Source of the DNA: Natrinema saccharevitans
Lineage (GTDB): Archaea; Halobacteriota; Halobacteria; Halobacteriales; Natrialbaceae
Direction of reading: 5' to 3'
NCBI RefSeq assembly: GCF_001953745.1
Contig: NZ_LWLN01000001.1
Coordinates: forward strand, 186,001-250,000
DNA length: 64,000 bases
Of the stretch, positions 1 to 8,997 are shown piece after piece (position 1 is the first letter of the stretch; the number at the start of each line of letters is the position of its first letter). Under the pieces are notes generated by a model. The model ran no database searches, was not told the origin of the DNA, and was given only the letters and a program-made list of their open reading frames with translations. A program made the position numbers and the translations under genes.

Positions 1-158
1 AGTTGCGGGTTGGAACCGGGCGCTCAAGAAGGGCCGGGTTTCCGTTGACAGTTCCGACCCCGGCCCGTCGTCGGTAGATCCACCGGTACCGAACCTGCAC
101 CGTCGGTTCTCGACGTGACCGAAACCCTTTACCGCCGTCCGTTTTATCCCCGAGACAC

Positions 159-683
159 ATGCGGAAAAGTGGCCCGCCGAAAGGACTCATCGCCTATCTC
201 GTCCTCGAGCTGCTCGCGGAAAAACCGCGGTACGGCTACGAGATCTTGAAGGAGATCTGTGAGATCAGCGGCGGTCACTGGGAGCCGTCCTACGGTTCGG
301 TCTACCCCATCCTCTACAAGTTCGAGGAGAAGGGGTGGGCCGAGCGCATCGAACGTGCGGACGAACCCGATCGGAAGTACTTCGAACTGACCGCCGAGGG
401 GCAGGCGGAACTCGAGGAACGCCGCGAAACGGGCGCGGAGAAGGCTCGGGACTTCGCGGACGTCATCCTCGGCTTTTTCCACGTCTATGCTGCCTTCTCG
501 ACGGACGACCGGTTCGAGATCCCCCCGATGGACGGCGAGTGGCACTTCGACGAGGCGTTCAGCCGCTGGGTCGTCGAACAGGTCGTCCGCCACTACGAAC
601 ACTACTTCGATACCGAGTTCGAACGCCTCGAGGCGACCCCGGAAGAGTTCTACGAGCGCCACGGCGTCGAGCCGGAGGAGTGA
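159..683 (+). CDS. PadR family transcriptional regulator
   Basis: The 174-residue protein has an N-terminal winged helix (about residues 8-85) with the PadR signature: a YGYEILKEI helix and a PSYGSVYPILYKFEEKGW recognition helix-wing stretch. The C-terminal half is acidic and helical, as in PadR dimerisation regions. The family binds operators as dimers and usually represses transporter, stress or membrane genes; no target is evident here. The ATG at 159 follows a weak TATA-like CCTTTAC at about 126-132, a spacing that fits a leaderless transcript. The gene converges on the site-2 protease with a 16-base gap, so its target is probably elsewhere. Family assignment is secure, role unknown. Confidence 0.9.
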   Translation: MRKSGPPKGLIAYLVLELLAEKPRYGYEILKEICEISGGHWEPSYGSVYPILYKFEEKGWAERIERADEPDRKYFELTAEGQAELEERRETGAEKARDFADVILGFFHVYAAFSTDDRFEIPPMDGEWHFDEAFSRWVVEQVVRHYEHYFDTEFERLEATPEEFYERHGVEPEE

Positions 684-699
684 GAAAGCGGGCCGCCCA

Positions 700-2541
700 C
701 TATCCCGAGACCAACTGCGGCCCGAACAGTAACAGGAGGAAACTCACGAGCATCGTCACGCCGACCGTGGTCGTCACGACCCGGACCATCCCGCGGGTCG
801 CGTCGACCGGCAGCCGCGAGATGACCGCTTCGGTACTCGTCCGGAGGATGTGGCCACCGTCCAGCGGGAACGCCGGGATGCAGTTGAAAAAGCCCAGCTG
901 GACGTTGATCCAGCCGGTCCAGAACAACAGGTTCGCCACCAGGAAGACGGTCCCGTCGCCGAACGCCCCGAGGAGACCCTGTGCCTCGTAGAAGTTCTGA
1001 ATCCCGCCGGTGAACCCGGCGAAGTTAAACGGCAGCGCGCCGCTGACGCCCATCACCGGCAACAAGATTGCGAGCCCCATCTTCCCGAGGAACGTGTCGG
1101 TAATCGGTCCGAACCGCGTGTCCCCGTCGCCGCCGAGCAGCCCCAGGTACTCGTCGGCGGGGTAGAGCTGCACCCCGATGTCACTGACCGCCACGCCGGA
1201 CGTTCCCTGGAACGGCTGAATGCCGAGGAACCCGCTGTCGGATCGCGGATGCTCGTCGAGGGTTACCTCGTAGCTCTCCCGTTCGTCGCCGAGATAGCCC
1301 GCGACCGCGACCGCCTGTCCGGGCTCGGTGTCCTCGAGCAGGTCGGCCAGCTCCGCGTAGTCGTGGACACGTTCGCCGTCGAATCGGGTGATGACCATCG
1401 TCTCGTCGGTCGGTCCGGTCTCGGCCTCGAGCGGCTCGTCCTCGACGACCGAGACGGCGGCTCCGATGGGGACCTCGCGCTCGACGCGGTCGTCGCCGCT
1501 GGCGGGGTCGACCGTCAGCGTCACGCGCTCGCTCTCGCCGACGGCGTCGAAGAAGCCGCGTTCGGTCGCGACCGTTTGCCCGTCCACGGCGCGGATCTCG
1601 TCACCGGTCGAGAGGCCAGTCGGTCCGTCGTCGACCGCCGCGGTCACGAGCAGCGATCGGTCGACGGTCTTCGTCTCCTCGCCGTCGAGTTCGACGGCGA
1701 CCTGCTCGCCGCTCGTGGCCTCGAGACGGTCCGCGAGGTCGTCGTTGCCCTCGACGGCGGTGCCGTTGATCGCCGTGATGCGGTCGTTGGGTTCGATTCC
1801 GGCGTCGGCGGCGGGGGAGTCGGGTGCGACGCCGCCGACGGCGGCCCCGGAGGCGACGCCGATCGAGCCGACGACGGGGCCGAAAAGCAAGGCGAAAGCA
1901 AGCAGCGTAATCGCGAAGTTGTTGGTGACGCCGGCGGCGAACATTCGGGTCTGGCCGCCGCGGGAGGCCGACTTGCTGCTCTCCTGATCGGGCTCGACGA
2001 ACGCGCCGACCGGCAGGACGGCGAGCATCGCGACCCCCATCGAGTCGATGTCGATGTCCTCGACGCGACAGAGCAGCCCGTGGCCGCCCTCGTGGACGAC
2101 GAGACCGACGAGCAGCCCGAAGACGATTCCGGGCGTGGCAGACAGCGGGAGGAAGTCGTTGACCCCGGGAATCACGAGGACGTTTCGCGGCTGTCGGACG
2201 GCGGACGTCGCCATCTCCGGCGTCGAGAGCGCGGTGATCGCCGCCTGGACGAGAAAGACGAACATGCCGATCATCACGACAAGCGCGATGCCGACGCCGA
2301 GGTTCGACCACGCACGCCAGAACCGTTTGGGACGAGCGAGACGGTCGAGAAGGGCGCGGCCGCGTTTGGTGTGGAGGGTGAGGATCGGCCCCTGCGTGCC
2401 GACGTAGTCCGGGAGCCAGCCCGCGTTCCGCAGGCCGACGATCACGACCCAGTAACTGAGGAGCCCGATCAGGACCCACGTGACGAGTTCGGAGCCGTAT
2501 ATTGCAGGGGGCGAGACGAAACCGAGGGATCCGTGATCCAT
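700..2541 (-). CDS. Site-2 protease family (M50) membrane protein with two PDZ-like domains
   Basis: This 613-residue intramembrane zinc protease cleaves transmembrane segments of its substrates. The zinc site HEGGH is at residues 150-154 within a membrane segment, and the third ligand motif PAFPLDGGH is at about 556-564 near the C-terminal membrane segments. Between them lie two PDZ-like domains (about 230-330 and 330-430), the first starting with GVAPDSPAADAGI. At least five hydrophobic segments are visible (about 20-36, 83-104, 138-150 and two near the C-terminus). It is the last gene of a leftward group with capA remnant, pyrH and lysS. Substrates are unknown; a regulated membrane-proteolysis role is inferred from the family. 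Confidence 0.88.
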   Translation of the reverse strand: MDHGSLGFVSPPAIYGSELVTWVLIGLLSYWVVIVGLRNAGWLPDYVGTQGPILTLHTKRGRALLDRLARPKRFWRAWSNLGVGIALVVMIGMFVFLVQAAITALSTPEMATSAVRQPRNVLVIPGVNDFLPLSATPGIVFGLLVGLVVHEGGHGLLCRVEDIDIDSMGVAMLAVLPVGAFVEPDQESSKSASRGGQTRMFAAGVTNNFAITLLAFALLFGPVVGSIGVASGAAVGGVAPDSPAADAGIEPNDRITAINGTAVEGNDDLADRLEATSGEQVAVELDGEETKTVDRSLLVTAAVDDGPTGLSTGDEIRAVDGQTVATERGFFDAVGESERVTLTVDPASGDDRVEREVPIGAAVSVVEDEPLEAETGPTDETMVITRFDGERVHDYAELADLLEDTEPGQAVAVAGYLGDERESYEVTLDEHPRSDSGFLGIQPFQGTSGVAVSDIGVQLYPADEYLGLLGGDGDTRFGPITDTFLGKMGLAILLPVMGVSGALPFNFAGFTGGIQNFYEAQGLLGAFGDGTVFLVANLLFWTGWINVQLGFFNCIPAFPLDGGHILRTSTEAVISRLPVDATRGMVRVVTTTVGVTMLVSFLLLLFGPQLVSG

Positions 2542-2586
2542 CGGTACTATCTCGGGCGGGCGTTCTCAAATGGCTTTTGTCTGTCC

Positions 2587-4293
2587 TCAACGCTCCCGCC
2601 GCAGTCGCGCGACGACGAACTCCCGGTCGACCTTCGCGAGGAACGGGCCGAGCTTCGGCCCCTGGTCCTCGTCGAAGAACAGCCGGTAGCCCGCCGCGAA
2701 GAAGTCGCCGACGTCGACGTCGTGGCGCTTTGCCGTCTCGTAGATTTCGCCCTGGATCTCGTCGGGCTCGTGGCCCGCTTCGATGAAGTCGGCCAGTTCC
2801 GCCAGCGCGTCCTCGGTCGCCGCGTCGAACTCGTGATCGGGGATCTCGCTGCGCTTGAGTTCGTAGTCGAACTCGTTGCCGGTGCGTCGCGCCCAGTTGC
2901 GAGCCTGCTCGACCCGCTTTAGCGCCGCATCGACGGCCCACTCGGGCGCGTCGTCTGGGATGTGGCCCTCTCGACGGGCGACCTCCTCGCGCAGGCCGGG
3001 ATCGTCGAACATCCCGAGTACCGCGGCGAACGTGTAGGGCAGCCGGATCCGCTCTTCACGGGGCTCTCCGACGATGAACGGGTAGACACGCTCGGCGAAG
3101 GCCCGCTCGTCCTCGTCGGCCTCGAGTTCGCCGAAGTAGATCGCCTCGAGCCGGTCGAACTCGTCGACCAGCTGGTCGAGGCGCTCGATGCTGAAGTCGC
3201 GTGCCTTCACGGGGTCCTTCGCGAAGAAGTACCGCAGCACCTCGGGCTCGAGTAACTCGAGGACGTCAGAGACCAGAATCACGTTGCCCGCGGAGGAGGA
3301 GAACGGCTCGCCGTCGAGGGTGAACCACTCGTAGACCATCGGGACGGGGGGCTCGATCTCGAGGACGTTGCGGGCGACGTCCTGCCCGCTCGGCCACGAT
3401 CCTTCGGCGTGGTCTTTGCCGAAGGGCTCGAAGTCGACGCCGAGCAGCTGCCACTGACCGGGCCACTCGAAGCGCCAGGGGAGTTTGCCCTCCCGCAGCG
3501 TGGCGGTGCCCTCGTGGCCGCAACCCTCGATCGTCTGATCGCCGGCCTCCATGTCGGTACAGCGGTAGTCGACGGTCGGTTCGTCACCGGCCAGATCGAC
3601 GCTCGTCACCGTTTCGGTGATCGTCCCGCACTCCTCGCAGATCGGGTTGAACGGGACGTAGTCGCCGTCCGCGTCGACTTTGTCCTGATACTTCGAGAGG
3701 ACCTCGCTCGCCCGCTCGCGGTGTTCGAGGACGAACCGGGTTACGTCGTCGAACGCGCCCGACTCGTACAACTCGGTGTTCGAGACCAGCTCGATTGGCA
3801 CGTCGAGCGCGTCGGCGCTGTCCTGAATGATCGTCGCGAAGTGGTCGCCGTAGGAGTCACAGCAGCCGAACGGATCCGGGATATCGGTGTAGGGCGCGCC
3901 GAGGTTCCGGCCGAGCGCGCCGGCGTCGACCTCGCCGAGATCGACGAGGTTCCCCTCGAGGTCACAGAGGGTCCGGGGCAGTCCCCGGAGCGGATCGCGG
4001 TCGTCGGCGGTGAAGACCTGTCGGACCTCGTGGCCGCGGTCCCGAAGCACCTCGGCGACGAAGTACCCCCGCATGATCTCGTTGACGTTGCCCAGGTGGG
4101 GAACGCCCGAGGGCGAGATGCCACCTTTGACGACGATCGGTTCGTCGGGGTCTCGCTTTTCGATCCGATCCGCGACGGTATCGGCCCAGAACGCGTGGCG
4201 CGTCTCGCTGGCTTCCTCGCTCTGGAGGGTGTAGGGGCTGATCGCGTCCGATTCCGCCGCGTCTCCGGTCTCCCCGTCGCCGTCGGGACTCAT
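2587..4293 (-). CDS. lysS: Lysyl-tRNA synthetase, class I (archaeal type)
   Basis: This enzyme activates lysine and charges tRNA-Lys in the cytoplasm. It is the class I form typical of most archaea, not the class II form of most bacteria. The HIGH-like signature is HLGN (residues 66-69, after ISPSGVP), and the KMSKS-like loop appears as FSSSAGN. A zinc-ribbon-like insertion (CEECGT, later a CGH motif) sits around residues 215-260, and the C-terminal part is an alpha-helical anticodon-binding cage. The length of 568 residues is normal. Its ATG overlaps the pyrH stop by four bases (ATGA), indicating co-translation with pyrH. Confidence 0.95.
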   Translation of the reverse strand: MSPDGDGETGDAAESDAISPYTLQSEEASETRHAFWADTVADRIEKRDPDEPIVVKGGISPSGVPHLGNVNEIMRGYFVAEVLRDRGHEVRQVFTADDRDPLRGLPRTLCDLEGNLVDLGEVDAGALGRNLGAPYTDIPDPFGCCDSYGDHFATIIQDSADALDVPIELVSNTELYESGAFDDVTRFVLEHRERASEVLSKYQDKVDADGDYVPFNPICEECGTITETVTSVDLAGDEPTVDYRCTDMEAGDQTIEGCGHEGTATLREGKLPWRFEWPGQWQLLGVDFEPFGKDHAEGSWPSGQDVARNVLEIEPPVPMVYEWFTLDGEPFSSSAGNVILVSDVLELLEPEVLRYFFAKDPVKARDFSIERLDQLVDEFDRLEAIYFGELEADEDERAFAERVYPFIVGEPREERIRLPYTFAAVLGMFDDPGLREEVARREGHIPDDAPEWAVDAALKRVEQARNWARRTGNEFDYELKRSEIPDHEFDAATEDALAELADFIEAGHEPDEIQGEIYETAKRHDVDVGDFFAAGYRLFFDEDQGPKLGPFLAKVDREFVVARLRRER

Positions 4294-5015
4294 TGCTCGT
4301 CGGCCGCCCAGTAGGTCGGTTCCGCGCCGGCTCTTTCGGGGACGATGTCGGTCCCCTCGTGATCGCCGTCTCGAACGGCGCGGGCGATCCGGTCCGGGTC
4401 GGTGCCGTCGAGGACGATCGTCCGCATTCCCGAGCGCTCGATGATCTTCGCCGCCAGCAGGTCCACGGGCGCGGAGGCACCGGCGTTCATCTCGAGGCCG
4501 GCGATGGCGTCGACCAGTTCCGTCGCGGAGAGCCGGTCGTGCTTGGTCGCGTCGTCGTCTTCGTTGGGGTCGGCGCTGTAGACGCCGGGGACGCTCGTGG
4601 CGTAGATCAGCAGGTCGGCGTCGATGTACTCCGCGAGGGCGGCCCCGACCGCGTCGGTCGTCTGGGCCGGCGCGACCCCGCCCATGATACAGATGTCGTC
4701 CCGGCGAAGCGCCTCGCTGGCTTCCTCGTAGTCCAGTGCGGGCGCTGTCACCGACTCCTCGCTGAGCGCGGCGATGAGCAGCCGCGCGTTGAGTCGGGTG
4801 ACGTCGATCCCGAGCTGGTCGAGTTCGATCTCGTTGGCACCGAGGTCACGTGCGGCCCCGATGTAGTCGCGGGCGACGCCGCCGCCCCCGACGACGGCCC
4901 CGATCCGACAGCCTTCGGCGATGAGGTCCTCGATGACGGCGGCGTGCTCGGCCACCCGATCCGCGCCCGGCTCGGGGACGAGTACGCTCCCACCGATGGA
5001 GACGACCACTTTCAT
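4290..5015 (-). CDS. pyrH: UMP kinase
   Basis: PyrH phosphorylates UMP to UDP in pyrimidine nucleotide synthesis. The 241-residue protein is a complete archaeal-type amino acid kinase fold: it starts MKVVVSIGGS, has the glycine-rich VVGGGGVARDYIGAA loop at about residues 50-65, and an ATSVPGVYSADPN nucleotide-binding segment near residue 155. The ATG at 5015 is chosen because the kinase fold begins exactly there. However, the frame stays open upstream into the capA remnant with no stop between, so a fused product is formally possible. It is followed by lysS with an ATGA overlap. Confidence 0.93.
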   Translation of the reverse strand: MKVVVSIGGSVLVPEPGADRVAEHAAVIEDLIAEGCRIGAVVGGGGVARDYIGAARDLGANEIELDQLGIDVTRLNARLLIAALSEESVTAPALDYEEASEALRRDDICIMGGVAPAQTTDAVGAALAEYIDADLLIYATSVPGVYSADPNEDDDATKHDRLSATELVDAIAGLEMNAGASAPVDLLAAKIIERSGMRTIVLDGTDPDRIARAVRDGDHEGTDIVPERAGAEPTYWAADEQ

Positions 5016-6104
5016 ACTACCCCGGTGTAGCGGAGTTGCTATCTTAAGGGTTGTCAACTGCCCGGACGGCGTGGTGACACACCCCTCGAGCGGTAGGACG
5101 AGTCCGTCGCCGTCTCGTTCGAACTCGGTCCCGAACGGGTCGGATAGTTCACGCATCCGATCCCGGGCCCACGCGGCCGCGTCCGGACTCGCCTCGCGGA
5201 CCGTACAGCCGTCGGTCTCGGTGGGAGACACTCGGAGGTCGCGGAGCCGGCCCTCGGGCGTCGCCCGCAGGACGAACAGGAAGCTCCGGTCGTTACGCAA
5301 CTCCTCGTCGATCTTGTAGTCGTCTACGAAATCGCCCATATCGTAGCAGATCGGTACCCCCTCGTGGACCTCGATTCCCTGCAAGACGTGGGTGCTGTGG
5401 CCGTGGACGAGGTCGACGCCGTTCTCGACTAGCCAGTGGCCGAAGGCCCTGAACGAGTCCGGCGGTTCCGTCACCATGTTCGGACCCCAGTGTAGCGAGG
5501 CCACCAGCAGATCGAGATCCCGTTCGCGTGCGCGCTCGAGGGCGTCCCGGACGAGCCGTCGCGTCTCCGGATCGTCGGCGTCTACGTCGATCCGCGCCGT
5601 TCCCGGCGAGTCCGCGTCGGCGGCGTATTCGGGCGTGCTGTCGGTCAACGAGACGACCGCGAGGTCGAGCCCGTCGGTGCTTTCCCTGCTCGCCTCGGAG
5701 GCGGGGATCGTCACCACCGCCGGCTCGAGCGCCTCGTCGAGCGTCTCCCCCGCACCCGTGCGGGCGATCCCGGCGTCGTCGAGCGCGCCGAGGGTGTCCC
5801 GTAACCCGATCTCCTCGTAGTCGAGGACGTGGTTGTTCGCCAGCGCACAGACGTCGACGCCCGCGCGCTCGAGCGCCGGAACCGCCCAGTCGGGGTCGGC
5901 CCGAAAGTGACACGGACGGTGAGTGCGCTGTCACTCCCGGCCCCGCGTCGAGAGGACGCACTCGAGGTTGCACACCAGCCCGTCCAGTCCGCGGAGTCGC
6001 TCGAGGACGGTTCCCCAGACGGCGTCGATCGAGCGCCTCTGCTGGCGGTCGTCGACGACCCGCCCGAGCATGACGTCACCGGTGAAGCCGATCCGGAGCG
6101 CCAT
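5016..6104 (-). pseudogene. CapA-family metallophosphatase-like gene broken by an in-frame TGA
   Basis: Starting at the ATG ending at 6104, the first 57 codons read as a CapA (poly-gamma-glutamate synthesis PgsA-like) N-terminus, with FTGDVMLGRVVDD at about residues 7-19 and CNLECVLSTRGRE at 45-57. Codon 58 (5933-5931) is TGA. Past it the same frame continues as good CapA: QRTHRPCHFRADPDW, LANNHVLDYEEIG, SLHWGPN and HGHSTHVLQGIE, with the family's metal-site Asp, Asn and His residues. In related proteins I expect Trp at the TGA (TGG to TGA). There is also no stop before the pyrH ATG. A shortened protein could restart at 5717, but it would lack the N-terminal metal ligands. A sequencing error is the main alternative. 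Confidence 0.8.
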
Positions 6105-6241
6105 ACGGGCCGTTCGCGACCGAGACCCGAAATCCGGACCAGCGTTCGACGGCTCGAGGCTCCGTGTCCCGACCGCGATGACCCCCCGGCCACGGGGCTT
6201 TCGTCGACAGCTACAAACCCCGACCTACCCACAGTCTAGCC

Positions 6242-7078
6242 ATGCACGTACTCGGTGTTCGCGACGCGGGAGCCGACGGCGACGCGCTCGAGGCGGTCGT
6301 CGATCGGGTCGTCGACCGGCTCTCCGAGCGGGGACGGGTCGGGGTCGTCAGATACGACGCGACGATCGCCGACGGGACCCAGATCCGCGAGTCGGCGACG
6401 CTCGGCGGCGATGTCACCTACGACCTCGGCGTCGACGGCGACTGGACCGCCTCCGGGACGGGGATGGACGTCGGCGACGCGCTCGACCGACTGGCGACCG
6501 ACTGCGCGTACGCGGTCGTCGTCGGCGTTCCCTCGCTGCAGTACCCCTCGATACTCGTCGGCGGCGACGAGTCCGACCGCGAGGCCGCCGGCGAGGTGCT
6601 GGCGGCCGTCGAGGGGCCCGCCAGCCTCGACCTCGCGGTGCTGGTCGACGACCTCGAGGCAGCCGAGCCCCACCGAACCCTCGAGTCGCTGGTCGCCCGA
6701 GTCAAGGCGTCGCCGGCGGCCGACCGTGCGGGCGCGATCGCGACGTTTACCGGCCGCGTCCGAGCGAAAGACAGCGCGGACGACGCGCGCACGCGGTACC
6801 TCGAGTTCGAGAAGTACGAGGGGGTCGCCGACGAGCGGTTGGCCACCCTCGAGGCCGACCTCGAGTCGCGAGACGGCGTCTTCGCGGTCGAACTCTACCA
6901 CCGAACCGGGATCGTCGAGGACGGCGAGGACATCGTTTTCGTCGTCGTGCTAGCCGGCCACCGCGGGGAGGCGTTCCGGACCGTCGAGGATGGGATCAAC
7001 CGGTTAAAAGACGAAGTTCCGCTGTTCAAAAAAGAGGTGACGGTCGAGGACGAGTTCTGGGTCCACGAGCGATCGTGA
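6242..7078 (+). CDS. moaE: Molybdopterin synthase catalytic subunit (MoaE) with an N-terminal MobB-like domain
   Basis: MoaE transfers sulfur from thiocarboxylated MoaD onto precursor Z to make molybdopterin. The C-terminal part (about residues 145-278) is MoaE: GAIATFTGRVR, YLEFEKYEG, HRTGIVEDGED and the lysine-rich active-site strand RLKDEVPLFKKE, ending in EFWVHERS. The N-terminal 140 residues resemble a MobB-like nucleotide-binding domain, although the usual P-loop is not clear; haloarchaea often carry such a fusion. The 278-residue length fits the two-domain form. The gene stands alone, divergent from the capA remnant. Two moeA-type genes lie 11-17 kb further on. Confidence 0.9.
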   Translation: MHVLGVRDAGADGDALEAVVDRVVDRLSERGRVGVVRYDATIADGTQIRESATLGGDVTYDLGVDGDWTASGTGMDVGDALDRLATDCAYAVVVGVPSLQYPSILVGGDESDREAAGEVLAAVEGPASLDLAVLVDDLEAAEPHRTLESLVARVKASPAADRAGAIATFTGRVRAKDSADDARTRYLEFEKYEGVADERLATLEADLESRDGVFAVELYHRTGIVEDGEDIVFVVVLAGHRGEAFRTVEDGINRLKDEVPLFKKEVTVEDEFWVHERS

Positions 7079-7334
7079 TCGCTCCCGTCGTTCACCGACC
7101 GGGCTGAACGGGCGAAACGGTTGGGGCAGGCGACATTGAATTACCCGTGTTTATCGAGTCGAAGATAATACGTTAGACGCGGTTTTAAAATGTCTAGCGG
7201 AATCTGAGCGAGTCGATAAGAATTCTATTACCAGGTATAAAACGTCTATTACCCACCAGATAGCTGAACACAATCGAAACAGGGCTAACCAACCCTTCTT
7301 TATAACGGGTTGCCGCCACGAGGGAGAATCGTCG
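7079..7334 (+). other. AT-rich intergenic region upstream of the small winged-helix-like gene
   Basis: This stretch is strikingly AT-rich for the window between 7136 and 7310. It holds several TATA-like runs (for example GGTTTTAAAATG near 7180, GGTATAAAACG near 7235 and CTTTATAAC near 7297). The last lies about 35 bases before the ATG at 7335 and is the likely promoter. I found no coding frame or tRNA in it. Multiple promoter-like motifs leave room for an untranslated RNA, which is speculation. Confidence 0.5.
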
Positions 7335-7574
7335 ATGAGTACGACAGCCCAACCCTCCACGGAAAGCAAGGAACGCCGCCTGAAACGCTACCTACGCGAA
7401 CGTGCCGAAGACGGCGAGCTGTACTTCAAGGGCAAGTTCATCGCGGACGACGTCGGGATGTCCCCCAAGGAGATCGGCGCGTTGATGGTCAAACTCTCGG
7501 ACTCGGTCAGCGACCTCGAGATCGAGAAGTGGTCGTACACGAGCGCGACGACGTGGCGCGTCGCCCCCGCGTAA
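7335..7574 (+). CDS. Small haloarchaeal protein of unknown function (winged-helix-like, probably DUF7123)
   Basis: The 79-residue protein has a charged N-terminus rich in K, R and E, then a compact region (about residues 25-75) with GKFIADDVGMSPKEIGALM followed by IEKWSYTSATTWRV. The pattern resembles a short helix-turn-helix or winged helix, and it matches my memory of a small haloarchaea-only family (DUF7123). It has no Cys and no signal peptide. It is monocistronic, preceded by a long AT-rich leader region. Reality of the gene is supported by a start next to a TATA box and typical codon use. The function is unknown. Confidence 0.75.
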   Translation: MSTTAQPSTESKERRLKRYLRERAEDGELYFKGKFIADDVGMSPKEIGALMVKLSDSVSDLEIEKWSYTSATTWRVAPA

Positions 7575-7778
7575 CGCGATAGTCTCTCGATCGTTCCGCC
7601 CGTCCCCGCAGTTTCACTCCCGCGTGCCGACGCGTCGTAGACGCTACCCGACGCGCCGGCGCGTTCGTCGTCCGATCGCGGTTCGTGTTCTCCGCCGGTA
7701 GCCGCGTCGCCGTCCCGTCGCCGATAGCCGCCGTCACGAACGGTTGCGAGAAACGGACTCGGCTGCCGACGACAGTCG

Positions 7779-7785
7779 TTTTATA
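7779..7785 (+). promoter_or_regulatory. TATA box of the site-2 protease gene
   Basis: A TTTATA core at 7779-7784 lies about 26-31 bases before the ATG at 7810. That is the usual haloarchaeal spacing for a leaderless mRNA, and it decides the start codon against the upstream in-frame ATG at 7744. Confidence 0.7.
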
Positions 7786-7809
7786 CGGTTCCGAGCCGAA
7801 TTACGGGTA

Positions 7810-8973
7810 ATGGACGACGGCGATCGGTCCGGCTTCGGCGGGTCGGCTCGCGACGGCCGTTCCCCCGCGGACGGACCGCCGATCGAGCGGATCGAGTCGG
7901 TGTTTGCGGTCTACGAAGTCCGGCGCGAGGACGACCAGCTAGTGTACTACGGTGATCCGTTGACCCACCCCGAGCGGGTCATGCGCGAACTCTGGCCGGC
8001 GTTTAACGACCGGGGATACGACCTCGAGTTCGAGCGCCGCCACGGCGAGTACGTCCTCGTCGCCGGACCGTCGACCCGCGGCATCGACGGGATTCCCTGG
8101 ACGAACGTGATCCTGCTGCTGGCGACGATCGCGTCGACGCTGTTCGTCGGCTCGTGGTGGTGGTATCCGGCGCTCGACCCGTTCGGGAACCCGATCGATC
8201 TCCTCCACGCGTGGCCGTTCTCGCTGGCGATCCTCGGCGTCCTCATGGTCCACGAGATGGGCCATTACGTCATGAGTCGGTACCACCGGGTCGACGCCTC
8301 GCTGCCCTACTTCATTCCGATCCCGACGCTCATCGGGACGATGGGCGCGGTCATCAGGATGAAAGGCCGGATGCCCGACCGGAAGGCGCTGTTCGATATC
8401 GGCGTCGCCGGGCCGCTGGCCGGGTTAGTCGCGACGGTCGTCGTGAGCGTGATCGGGCTTCACCTGCCCCCCGTAACCGTCGACCCGTCGCTGCTCCAGA
8501 ACCCCGATGCGGTCCGGATCGAACTCGGCTACCCGCCGCTGCTCGAGTTGCTCGCGGCGGCGTTCGACCAGCCGCTGTATCGCGACGATCCGACGACGGG
8601 CGTGAACCCGGTCGTCATCGGCGCGTGGGTCGGGATGTTCGTGACGTTTCTGAACCTGATTCCGGTCGGCCAGCTCGACGGCGGCCACATCCTGCGAGCG
8701 ATGACCGGCGAGTTCCACGACACCGTGGCCGCGCTCGTCCCCGGCGCGCTGTTCGTCCTCGCGGGCTATCTCTACTACGTCCAGGAGTACACGGTGAACG
8801 CGGTCTCGGTCTGGCTCATCTGGGGACTGTTGACGACGGTGTTCGCGTCGGCGGGGGCGGCGACGCCGATTCGGGACGACCGACTCGGCACCGGTCGGAC
8901 CGTCCTCGGCGTCGTCACGTTCGGGCTCGGCTTGCTCTGTTTCATGCCGGTGCCGGTGATGGTCGTCGGCTGA
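7810..8973 (+). CDS. Site-2 protease family (M50) membrane protein without PDZ domain
   Basis: This 387-residue polytopic zinc protease has the catalytic HEMGH motif at about residues 152-156 and the third-ligand motif NLIPVGQLDGGH near 281-292, both in membrane segments. About six hydrophobic segments are present. The cytoplasmic N-terminal 100 residues (YEVRREDDQLVYYGDP onward) are typical of haloarchaeal paralogues. It lacks the PDZ pair of the first site-2 protease at 0.7-2.5 kb, so the two probably cut different substrates. The ATG at 7810 is preferred over the in-frame ATG at 7744 because of the TATA box. It converges with thiL. The substrate is unknown. Confidence 0.9.
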   Translation: MDDGDRSGFGGSARDGRSPADGPPIERIESVFAVYEVRREDDQLVYYGDPLTHPERVMRELWPAFNDRGYDLEFERRHGEYVLVAGPSTRGIDGIPWTNVILLLATIASTLFVGSWWWYPALDPFGNPIDLLHAWPFSLAILGVLMVHEMGHYVMSRYHRVDASLPYFIPIPTLIGTMGAVIRMKGRMPDRKALFDIGVAGPLAGLVATVVVSVIGLHLPPVTVDPSLLQNPDAVRIELGYPPLLELLAAAFDQPLYRDDPTTGVNPVVIGAWVGMFVTFLNLIPVGQLDGGHILRAMTGEFHDTVAALVPGALFVLAGYLYYVQEYTVNAVSVWLIWGLLTTVFASAGAATPIRDDRLGTGRTVLGVVTFGLGLLCFMPVPVMVVG

Positions 8974-8997
8974 GACGACGTCGTCGGTCGCCGACGC

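Noticed and set aside
850-2922. Long plus-strand frame of 690 codons opposite the site-2 protease and lysS
   Set aside because: It is a mirror of two minus-strand genes with clear catalytic motifs; its product is Arg/Asp/Val-rich with no domain.
5931-5933. Selenocysteine at the TGA of the capA-like gene
   Set aside because: I know of no selenocysteine use in haloarchaea, and the expected residue is Trp; no selenocysteine insertion hairpin was identified.
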